A stretch of DNA of 64,000 nucleotides from Zingiber officinale (taxonomy: Eukaryota > Streptophyta > Magnoliopsida > Zingiberales > Zingiberaceae). The position numbers and the translations under genes were made by a program. The stretch lies in the NCBI RefSeq assembly GCF_018446385.1, contig NC_055989.1, forward strand, positions 131,591,004 through 131,655,003, in the 5' to 3' direction. This document shows positions 33,278-42,737 of the stretch, one piece after another. The number at the start of each line of letters is the position of its first letter. Position 1 is the stretch's first letter. Under the pieces are notes generated by a model that was given only the letters and a program-made list of their open reading frames with translations, searched no databases and had not been told where the DNA came from.

Positions 33278-34887
33278 ATCTCTCTTTTTTGATGTGCATC
33301 AATCCGAGTTAAAGTTAGAGTAAAAACATAGTTTTAATAAAATGGCAATCAAAACTGGAATTTTGCAAGCTGTAAAATTACAAATATAACATCTCCCTAG
33401 ACTTAAGCTCTCATCTCTCATTCTCCCTCTTTGATCACAACAAAAATAAAGTAGGGAAAAAACAAAGTTAAAAAATTTGAAACATTTTCTAAGGGGTAAG
33501 GAAACAGAATTCAAAGTAAAAAAAATTATAAAATATTTTTCTTAAAAATCTGAATTCCCATGATTTAATAATCACATTTGTAAATTTAATTTAAAAATAA
33601 GTTTAACATTTCAAAAGTTTTTTAAAATTTTTCTTAAAGTTCAAAAGAAGTATATGAATATGCAAAAAAAATTTCACGAAAAATTTAGAAGTATTTTAGC
33701 ACAAACAAATTATTTTGCACAGAAACATAATTTACAAGTTAAATTTTAAAAATTCATTTTTATTCAAATAAATCTCCCAAAATTTTTTAAGTATTGAGAA
33801 CAGAAAGCATAGCTAATGAGAGTGTTTAGTTTGTATTTTCCATGCTCTTTTCTATTTTTATTTTCTGAGAAAATGAAAAATGTGTCTGGTTTGTATTTTC
33901 TACATTCGTTTTCAAGAAAAAGAGAGAGCATTTTCTAAGAAAATGAAAAATGCGAAAAAGTTATTTCCTGAAAAACGAGAAAATATGGTTTTTTGGAAAA
34001 TGAAATAAAAATGCAAACAAACCAAACGACCCCTAAATTTGTCAAAAATAAGTTTTCAAGACTTTTTAGTTTTAAAAATAATGTTTTCGGTAAATAATCT
34101 ATAGAAAATTTATTATTTATCAAAAATTTACAAAAATATTTTCAAATAGAAATTTAATGATTCTATCACTATAAAAAATTAGATAAAAATTTCAAATAGA
34201 AAGATTATATGAAAAATATTTTAAACAAACATGATTCTTTTTGAAAAAATATTTTAAAAATAGTTTTATTAACCTAAAAATCAGGTTGATTTTTTTCGTT
34301 TATTTAAAATATAATGGTAATTCTCTGAAAAATTAGGATTTTTAAAATACATATATGTAGAATTTTAAATTTTAAATTATGATTTTTTAATAAAAAATTC
34401 ATAAATTTTTTTTTCAAAGAAAAAAATTCTAAAAAATTTAATAATGATAGATTTTTCATTTAAGCAACAAAGGGAAAAAAAATTCAGTAATAAATGTTAA
34501 TAGTAGGCCTATGAACTTAATTTTGCAATTAAAATTAATATTCCTAAATAAAAAATATTTATTTATACTAAGCAAGATTTTAGGACCCAAAATAAATTTT
34601 TACCTATAGGATTGATAAGAAATTTTGGTATATATTTTTGTGATATTTTTCTAATTTATCCCTTATGATATTTAAGATACCAATTTAGGCTTCTATAATT
34701 TCTCTAGGTATTTTAATTAACGCATGTAGAATTTCTTGATTTTTTAATTGGTCCTTTAATTTTTTATTTTCATCCTTTAATTTATCATACATTTCTAAAG
34801 GACATGTATTTGCTAAAATTATTTTCAATTCTAAAATTTACTTTTTCAAATTATTATTTTAAGATTTAAGTTTATATAATGATCTAG
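33278..34887 (-). other. Element C internal AT-rich non-coding region
   Basis: About 1.6 kb of AT-rich sequence with many AAAATTT/TTTAAAA runs. It contains no pol coding and holds a MITE-like insertion (33820-34036). The position between gag and the 3' LTR is where a complete Sirevirus would hold pol. Confidence 0.5.
33820..34036. mobile_element. hAT-like MITE inside element C
   Basis: Left end GAGTGTTTAGTTTGTATTTT and right end AAATGCAAACAAACCAAACG (followed by ACCCCTAAA) are imperfect inverted repeats. The TTTGGTTTG wording is common in plant hAT MITEs. The interior has complementary TTTTCT/AGAAAA stretches that could fold into a long stem. No clear 8-bp target duplication was found. Confidence 0.5.
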
Positions 34888-35999
34888 TCATAGATTTAAT
34901 ACATGTATATAATTGGTTAGGGGTAGTAAACATACCTTACTTACTGGATCTGCTCTGAAGTTTGTTTCTTCCTCCTCGCTGTAGCTTTCTTCTGAGGAGC
35001 CTCTCCCTTTGTCTATGCTCTCCTCCCGGTGACTTGCCATCAGTGCATGCCCAGCGTACTCCTCCAGATCTATTTCTAATGATGACTTGCCCCAAGTCGC
35101 CTTCAGGGTTTTGTGCTTTACTGTGCTTAGACCTTTCTTGTTGTCCTTCTTTAGCTTTGTGCAGTCCTCCTTGATGTGCCCCTCTTCACTACAGTTACAA
35201 TATCTTATCTTCCTTGCTCTTCTTTTCTTTGTCTGCACTAGATTAAATTTATTAGATTAAAGAATTTCTTAAATTTCCTTACCATATATGCTGATTCATC
35301 ATCGTCAAGGGAAGTGTCGGCATCTAATTTGTCCTTCTTGCCTTTTAGGGCAATATTGTTAGATTTTTCTATTTCTTGATATCTACACAACGGGACTCGT
35401 GAAGTTCAAAAGTTAAAAAATAAATTTTCAAGAGTACTTGCCTCGATGTCCTTAGAGATGTAGTAAGCATCTACTAAAGCTGACTACTCTTGAGTTCTCG
35501 GAAAGGCGTTAAGTGCGTACCTTAAAAAGTCACAATTTGTTATCTTTTCTCTTAGGTTGTTAAGCTGGGTGATCAAATCTTTGATCTTTGCATGGAGTTG
35601 GGCTACCTTTTCTCCCTTGTTCATCTGGAGGTTTGTGAGTTGGCTTCGGAGGATGCCTTGCTTTGCTAGTTTGGCTTCCAAAGTACCTTCGATAAGCTCC
35701 ATGAATTTTTCCTAAAGATCTTTGGTAGAGTCACAGCTTCCGATTCGATTGACCTCGTGGGGCGAAAGAACACTAAGTAGATGGAACTGTGCTTTTTCAT
35801 TCGCCACGAAATTAGCTTGTTCCTTCTTCGTCCATGTGTACTCTTCTTTCTCGACCCCGTACTGATCCGTAAGTGATATAAAATCATATTTTATAATTAA
35901 TAAGATTTCAAAATCAGTCTTGAAGAATACTTCCATGGGCTTTTTCCATGTTGTGAAGTCTCCCTTAAATGTTAGCGGGTAGATGCTGGATCCGGCCAT
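34888..35999 (-). pseudogene. Element C gag, broken
   Basis: It starts MAGSSIYPLTFKGDFTTWKK at 35999, matching the F gag N-terminus in layout (capsid WKKPMEVF..KTDFE). An in-frame stop lies near 35712. The frame continues with ELIEGTLEAKLAKQGIL and GEKVAQLHAKIKDLITQLNNL, then shifts between about 35480 and 35240. The zinc knuckle appears as YCNCSEEGHIKEDC, where the first Cys of CX2C is Tyr. The protein is therefore doubly disabled. Confidence 0.78.
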
Positions 36000-36043
36000 T
36001 TCTTTTGTTTTGGATGACGGTTAGTCCTTCTGAAGTGAACTTA

Positions 36044-36055
36044 GCTATGATACCA
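36044..36055 (-). other. Element C primer-binding site
   Basis: Minus strand TGGTATCATAGC, two bases from the LTR edge at 36058. It has one mismatch (T for G) to the initiator tRNA-Met complement. Confidence 0.75.
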
Positions 36056-36057
36056 CT

Positions 36058-36962
36058 TGTTGGATCTTAATTGTCTGGCAAGAGGGGGTGAATTCCCCTA
36101 AAAAAGCAAACAGACCTTTCTGACCTTTCTTGAAACTTACAGCTTGATTAAGACAACCATTTTATTAGAATAAACTAAAATGCATAAATTTAAAGAGGCT
36201 ATCAATTTTTACTTAGTTACAAAAGGGGAGGTTGTTAATCCAAAACGATGAAAGCATTAATCAAATTATCCTTTTGTTGTAGGCAGAGAAGCCTCTTACA
36301 AGTGTTGGAAGCATAGAACTTGAAAATAGAGATGGAGTTCAAAGTATAGAAAGTGTTGTGTTAAACTACTAAGATTATGGCTCTATTTATAGCCTGCTAG
36401 TCGAATCTAATCATTTGCTGATGTGGCAACTCCGGGCACCTGGTGTAGATAAAACTTTATCCATGTCTCTATGGTTCGTAACAACTGGTGTTGATAAAAC
36501 TTATTTGGTCAGGGCGCCCAGACCGCCTTCGAGAAGGGTGTGTCAAGGAGGCACCCTGGGATACCATGGGCGGTCTGGGCGCTTGCACTAGTTTGGGCGC
36601 CTAGACTGTTGATTGTCTGATTTCTCCTCTGTTCGCTTAGGTGATTTCGTCTATCTGGAATAGGGCTCACCAGAACCTATTTTCTGGCCTTCTCCTCAAG
36701 CAAGCTTCCACTCCGATTTCTCGTCCCTCGAAAATGCTGCACACCTCCTTCTCGTTCATCAGCATACTCTTCTGTAGCACATCGTCCCTCAGACGCACCG
36801 AGTCTGTCAACTCTCTCCCATGCCATTCTTCTCGCTAGCTGCGTCTTTCGCTCAACTTCTTGTGCTCCTAAGTTCCTGCACACTTAGACACAAGACATCA
36901 AACAAACATAGGACCTAACTTAACTTGGTTGAACACATCAAAACTACCTCGGGGTCCCTATA
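36058..36962 (-). repeat. Element C 5' LTR (right copy)
   Basis: 905 bp from TGTTGGATC to CCCTATA. The terminal CA has become TA relative to the other LTR. Near its start is GCAAGAGGGGGTGAATT, the reversed Sire-type C-tract motif. It includes AGGGCGCCCAGAC-type palindromic text near 36510-36605. Confidence 0.7.
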
Positions 36963-36967
36963 CTTAC

Positions 36968-37555
36968 CAGTCGATTGCCACAGTAACTGCTACAGTACCA
37001 GTAGACTGGTTTTCACGGCCATGAAGCATAGAAACATTCTGTACCTTGGCCCAATCGACTGGTCCAGTTGCTAGTCGACTGGTGAAACCATAAATATAGG
37101 ATTTTACACTAAGTACAATTTCTCACGCACTCGTCCTTGCTCGCACAACCTTGACCTTGCCTTCTAGCCTCTTCCATCAGCCTTGCGTCTCTCAGATGTT
37201 TCCCCATCCTTCACGCCTTGCCTTCAAGAGCTTCCTTTGGCCTTGTTCTTTATTGTTAGATCTTCCATTTCCAAGAGACTCTTCACCTCTGGGACTTCAT
37301 CCTTTGCCAAGAGCTCCTCACTTCGGGACTTCAACCTTACCAAGCACACTTGGGTTTACGTTGCTTAGACTACATACTTGGACTTACACTGCCAAGACTC
37401 CACCTGGACTTTCACCATTGGTAAGATCACACTTGGACTTTTTCTTGTTGTACTTGTATCCTGCATACTCATAAAGCATATCAAATACAATAATAAACAT
37501 AATTTAAACCTTTGTCGAAATATTAAAACTTAGGGTCACATAGATTGCTTCAACA
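36968..37555 (-). mobile_element. LTR E, right part
   Basis: It continues LTR E after element C: CAGTCGATTG, CCAGTAGACTGG, CAATCGACTGG and CTAGTCGACTGG palindrome variants, then C/T-rich text, ending TTGCTTCAACA before ATCTCTCTCTTTTTGATA (PPT-like on the minus strand). Confidence 0.6.
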
Positions 37556-38106
37556 ATCTCTCTCTTTTTGATATTTGGCAACTCATTTAAGTTAGGGAAA
37601 TAATATAGCAATACATATGCAAATAAACTCATGCATAAATAATGGAACCTAAATCCCTAGGCTCCCCCTTGACCTAAGTTCCCCCTTGAGCTAGAATTTC
37701 TTGTAAAGGTGTGTATGTTTCCCACTTAAACCCAACACTTTTTCCCCTTTGTCATACATCAAAAAGAGCTCCAATAATATCCAAATTATTGGACTCTTTA
37801 ACCTCTAATGACCATAATTATCATGTATTAATCCCCTTTAAGATTACATACACACACATAATCCTTTTGGTCATTTTCTATTGCTGAAAAATAATTTCAG
37901 ATTGTATCAGTCAGCTGCCATAGACCCTAGTTAACTGCCCTCATCGAAACAAGCTCACAGAATCATTCTGTATTTAATGAATAGTATTACCAGTCAACTG
38001 GTAACTGTATCAGTCGACTAGTATACTATTTCATCCCTAAATAACATTCTGAACCTAATTTCAGAAATACACCAAAAAATCAACAGACCTCTACAAATAT
38101 TACACT
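37556..38106 (-). mobile_element. Internal remnant of element E
   Basis: Non-coding sequence next to the E LTR, with CCCCCTT tracts (PPTs on the minus strand) and two CAGTC..ACTGG palindromes near 37990-38022. It ends where element F begins. No second LTR of E was found. Confidence 0.45.
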
Positions 38107-39214
38107 TATTGGTGCGGTTAGCACTAACGGTCTAACTCAGGTTTTGATGAATGATAAATTAGGTTAAATTATGTTTGTCGTTATCTAACACTCTGACCGA
38201 GTGTGTAGGCGAAGTCCAGACAGGTCGACGGACTGACCGGATGTCTGGCACGAAGTCCAAGCGGGTCGACGGGTTGACCGGATGCTTGGCACGAAGTCCA
38301 AATGGGTCGATGGGCTGACCGGACATTTGTCACGAAGTCCAAGTGGGCCGACGGGCTGACCGGACACTTGGCACGAAGTCCAGCTAGGTCGACGGGCTGA
38401 CTGGATAGCTGGCGAGAAGTCCAGACAGGTCGAAGGGCTGACCGGACGTCTGGCAGGTGAGTAAAGGTAAGACACTAAAAGGGAGTGATTGTGAGGACGC
38501 GTTCTCGGGAAGGGAACATTAGACCTCGATCCGGCTTAGATCCATTTCAGATATCTAGGTCAAGATCGTGACTAGATTCCGGTCTCGGAAAGACGGAATC
38601 TAAGTCATACTCTTTATGTTGAACTTATAAACTGTGCTAACACTTTGTTTTACAGGATACACATTATATATTTGCCTCGAACTAACCTTGTCTTGCAGGA
38701 GAAGGACTTTCTGGAGAAAGGTGGTCCGGGCGCCCGGAGGCAAATGTTATCCAGGACGCGGCGTCGACACGTGGAGCTCACTGGTTGGGACTACCACGTC
38801 ACACCAGGGTGCCCGGAAGGGATCCGGGGTGCCCTGAGCCTCCTATATAAGGAGGGTCAAAGGCGGAGCTCAAAACAACAACTCTGATTTGACGATCTAC
38901 TCTCGTGCGCTCCTACGACGTTGCGACGCCACTCTGACAAAGCTTCGATTTCTTTATTATTGCTCTATTGTCGGTATTTTACTTCTATCAATTCTTGTAC
39001 TTAACTCTTTTGTAATTATTACTTGAATTGATAGTGATTGCCCAACGAAAGTACTGAACGAGTATGAGCCTTGGAGTAGGAGTCGACATAGGCTCCGAAC
39101 CAAGTAAAAAGGTTCTGTGTTAGCATTGTTTTACTTTTCCCCTGCGCTTACTCTCGACGAATTTTTGTAATCGATATTCACCCCCCCCCTCTATTGAACA
39201 ATCACGATCCAACA
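38107..39214 (+). repeat. Element F 5' LTR
   Basis: 1,108 bp. It carries a minisatellite of about six ~42-bp units (38211-38460) on the theme GAAGTCCAAGCGGGTCGACGG plus CTGACCGGACGCTTGGCAC. It also has a perfect 14-bp palindrome TCCGGGCGCCCGGA (38725-38738), a TATATAAGGAGGG candidate TATA region (about 38852-38863), and a C-tract (39181-39189) before the end. Confidence 0.85.
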
Positions 39215-39216
39215 AG

Positions 39217-39228
39217 TGGTATCAAAGC
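39217..39228 (+). other. Element F primer-binding site
   Basis: TGGTATCAAAGC, two bases after the LTR, with one mismatch (A for G) to the initiator tRNA-Met complement. Confidence 0.8.
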
Positions 39229-39491
39229 AGGTACTGCTCTGATTTGGTGCAACCACCAATCAGACAAGGGGGTGATATATTTTTTAGATTTTTTTCTCTT
39301 GCTTTCGGATTTCAGTTTTTCGTATAATTTCAAACTGGTATTATTACCTTTTTGGAAATCTCCTTCCGTCGTAATTTAAATTGGTGCAACACCAATTTAG
39401 TTATTTTTATTTAATTCTTCCCGCACTACTAATCCAAGACCAAGTCTTGGAACCTCTCTGTTTGTTCTTTTTTTTGTGTGTGTAGATTAAA

Positions 39492-40742
39492 ATGTCGCAG
39501 ATCGAGGGCTTTAGCACAGTGCGGCCTCCCCTTTTCAACGGGGATGATTTCCTGTACTGGAAGAAGCGGATGGAGGTTTATCTCAAGACAGATTTCGACC
39601 AGTGGCTGAGCATCACAAAAGCTTACAAATCGCCAGTTGACAGCTCCGGGAATCTACTGGATCCTGAACAATGGACATCGGACATAAAGAAGAAGGCATC
39701 GACGGAGAACAAGGCGATCAACACATTACAATGCAGATTAACAAGAGAAGAACTGAACCGGGTCGGACCGCATCAGAATGCTAAAGAGCTATGGGATAAA
39801 CTGATCGAGCTGCACGAAGGAACTAGCGACGCTAAGGTAACAAAAAGGGATTTATTATTAAATAAAATATTTAATATAAAAATGCAAGAAGGAGAAACAG
39901 TGAGTCAGCTGCACGCGAGGATCAAGGATATCCTCAATGGGCTCCACGCAATAGGCCACCAGATGGACAACAGAGACCTAATCAGGTATGCGTTAAACGC
40001 ATTTCCACGTAATAGTTTGTGGGCATCCATAGTGGATGCCTACAAAATTTCTAAGAATTTAAGTAAACTTAAATTAGATGAATTGTTTTGTGAATTGGAG
40101 TTACATGAGCAGACTAATGCTGGAGCTGAGAAAGGTGTTGCCTTATATGCAGGTTCCTCCAAGAAGAACAAGCTTGAACTTGAAGGAGACTCTGACCAGA
40201 GCTCTGAAGATGAAGAACACCTGGTGAATCTGGTAAGAAAGATGTTCACCAGGAGGAAGAGAAGCTTCAGCAAAAAGGATCTACAAAAGATCAGTTCTCC
40301 AGCCGATTCGAGGAATGGAACATGCTTCGGATGCAACAAAAAGGGGCACTACAAGAACGAGTGTCTAAGACTGAAGATCGACAAACCGAAGCAGACCAAA
40401 AAGAAGGCCCTTAAAGCGACGTGGGACGACTCCTCCTCGGACGAATCGGAAGCAGAAGATCAGAAGCACCAGAGCCACCTCGCGTTGATGGCCCGTGAAG
40501 CAAAGTCGGAAGACGAATCGGAAGACGGGTCTGCACCCGAATCGAGCCATGAGTCCGTACTCATTTCCGAAGGTTCCGAAGAGGTATTCCTAACCTTAAA
40601 CCGAAAGTTTTTTAAAATTATTTCTTGCTTAAATAATAAGTTAGTTAAATTAGAAAATGAAAACAAATTGCTCCTCGAGGAAAATCAAATCCTCAAGGAA
40701 CAAGTTGTAAATAATAAACCAAACTCAAGATCTAACACTTGA
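39492..40742 (+). CDS. Element F gag, intact open frame (416 aa)
   Basis: The capsid domain (FNGDDFLYWKKRMEVYLK, AKELWDKLIELHEGT, VSQLHARIKDI, DLIRYALNAFPR) is the complete UBN2-type gag of Sirevirus Copia elements. One CCHC knuckle, CFGCNKKGHYKNEC, lies at about residue 278. An acidic Ser/Asp/Glu-rich segment follows, then a C-terminal leucine-rich coiled coil (LNNKLVKLENENKLLLEENQ, truncated here). The protein would assemble particles in the cytoplasm. It contains the capsid C-terminal half that element A gag lacks. It stops at TGA 40740-40742, well before pol. Confidence 0.85.
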   Translation: MSQIEGFSTVRPPLFNGDDFLYWKKRMEVYLKTDFDQWLSITKAYKSPVDSSGNLLDPEQWTSDIKKKASTENKAINTLQCRLTREELNRVGPHQNAKELWDKLIELHEGTSDAKVTKRDLLLNKIFNIKMQEGETVSQLHARIKDILNGLHAIGHQMDNRDLIRYALNAFPRNSLWASIVDAYKISKNLSKLKLDELFCELELHEQTNAGAEKGVALYAGSSKKNKLELEGDSDQSSEDEEHLVNLVRKMFTRRKRSFSKKDLQKISSPADSRNGTCFGCNKKGHYKNECLRLKIDKPKQTKKKALKATWDDSSSDESEAEDQKHQSHLALMAREAKSEDESEDGSAPESSHESVLISEGSEEVFLTLNRKFFKIISCLNNKLVKLENENKLLLEENQILKEQVVNNKPNSRSNT

Positions 40743-41690
40743 GGAGGAGAATTCATCATTAAAATTAGAAATTAATAATTAAAAAAAATATGTTAGAAAA
40801 ATTTACTACCAGATCAAAAAATTTAGACTTAATCCTAAATAATCAAAAAGCATGTTACAATAAAACCGGACTCGGATATAAGTCGAACTCAAATAAAACT
40901 TTATTAATAACCCAATACAAACCAACGAATAAAGTCTAGGTTCCGACAGCGTGTTTGACCATGCAAATAGGACCTAACCAATATTATATCCCTAAAGATA
41001 AAATATATTACGTAAAGTCAAATAAACCAAATCAAAAACCAGAATACAAACCTAAACAAAAAAATTTAAAATCTAAATATATTAGAACTCACCAAAATTT
41101 AAACTATCACCAAGTAAAGTATAATTATAAAAGAAATAGACATAAACATAGAACTAAAAATTAAATTAACGGCCATTAATTCAGGGTGAGGCTCCAGAAT
41201 AGCTGGCACCTCCAAAACTAACCTACCCGGTAGGGTAACCCTAACCAACCTACCCGACAAGGTAATTAGGACTAGTTAAAAAGGGTTCAAGTTTAACTTG
41301 AAAAATGGTACTGGTGAAGTTTTGGATGATAGTACGTTAGGGAAGCTTAGTCTATGCATGTCTAGGAAGATATGACTTCGACCTGATGCATTTGGCTAAG
41401 TGGAACTGACCGAAGCTACCCTTTATGGATCCTAACTAGTTAGACTAAGGTTTTGTACTAAGTCCAGTGGATAGGACTATTTGAAAAACCTCGAAGGCAT
41501 GGTTACTCTAATGATGTCCAAGTGACTCACCATAGCCCAGAAGTTTATCCAGAGAACGTCTATTTGTTGAACCCAAAGCTAAACCTGAATCTAACACAAG
41601 TTAAAAACAAACCCTAAATTTGAACCTAATTCATCTCATAAAATTATAGGATTCTCTGATTGAAAATATAGATCGGGTGAGATGACTAAG
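40743..41690 (+). other. Element F gag-pol spacer
   Basis: Decayed coding sequence. Short frames resemble the Lys/Asn-rich tail of gag (NQYYIPKDKIYYVKSN), but stops are frequent. The same spacer, including the phrase around 41511-41590, recurs reversed in element I at about 54660-54740. Confidence 0.5.
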
Positions 41691-42650
41691 GACCTAAATG
41701 AAATTAATTAAATCAATTGAATTAAAATAAATTAAATTAAGTTAAATTAAATTAATTAATTAAATCGATTAATTAACATGTAAAATTAAACTTATTTTTT
41801 TTTAACTTAAAAACTCTTTTAAAAATTAAACTTAATTTTTTTAAAAAAAAAAACTCTTTTAAAAATTAAACTTAATTTTTTTTAACTTAAAAATTTATTT
41901 TTTAAAAAAAAATTAAACTCAATTTTTTTTTAACTTAAAATTTATTTTAAAAATTAAACTTAATTTTTAAAACTTAAAAATTATTTTAAAAAATTAAACT
42001 TAATTTTTTTAAAAACTTAAAAATTATCTTAAAAAATTAAACTTAATTTTTTTAAAATTATTTTAAAAATTAGATTTAAAATTTTTTTTTAACTTAAAAA
42101 TTTATTTTCAAAATCAAACTTAAATTTTTTTTAACTTAAAAATTTATTTAAAAATTAAACTATTTTTTTTAACTTAAAAAATTATTTTAAAATTAAACTT
42201 AATTTTTTTAAAAATTAAACTTAATTTTTTTAAAAATTAAACTTAAATTAAACTTAATTTTTTTAAAAATTAAACTTAAATTAAACTTAATTTTTTTTAA
42301 AAAAACTTATTTTAAAAATTAAAACTTATTTTTTTTTAACTTAAAAATTTATTTTCAAAATCAAACTTAATTTTTTTTTAACTTAAAAATTTATTTAATT
42401 TCTTTTTAATTTAAAAATTTATTTTAAGCTTAAATTTTTTTAAATTAAATTTTTTTTTAACTTAAAATTTTTTTTAACTTAAATTTTTTTTTTAACTCAA
42501 CATTTTAACTTAAAAATTTTATATTAAACTTAATTTTTTTTAACAAAAAAAAATATTTAAATTTTTTTTTACTTAAAAATTATTTTAAAATTAAACCTAT
42601 TTTTTTAAAAAATTAAACTTAACTTAAAAATTCACTCTAATAAATTTTAT
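41690..42650 (+). repeat. Hyper-AT tandem repeat tract between gag and pol of F
   Basis: Almost 1 kb built from imperfect repeats of the type AAAAATTAAACTTAATTTTTTT and TTTAACTTAAAAATTTATTTT. There are hardly any G or C bases. It lies directly before the protease box and separates gag from pol. Confidence 0.8.
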
Positions 42651-42737
42651 TCAACTTATTTTCATCAAAATCTAAAGAATGACTATAAGTCCAAAATTTA
42701 GACTAATCCCAATTCCTACTTATTGTAGGAAACTAAG

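Larger units (their letters stand above)
15494..36962 (-). mobile_element. Element C: gag-only Sire-like Copia (host of B and A)
   Basis: Its LTRs are 15494-15876 plus 32806-33277 (3' LTR, split by element B) and 36058-36962 (5' LTR). Flanks are CTTAT (15489-15493) and CTTAC (36963-36967), a TSD with one mismatch. Excluding B and A, the element is about 4.5 kb. It has a PBS, a broken gag and a long AT-rich segment, but no protease, integrase, reverse transcriptase or RNase H. It lies within LTR E. Confidence 0.7.

Noticed and set aside
38185..38475. Repeat peptide frame rich in RPVSPSTxLDF (also 47209-47552)
   Set aside because: It is generated by the ~42-bp LTR minisatellite of element F on the minus strand; it has no start context and no known domain.
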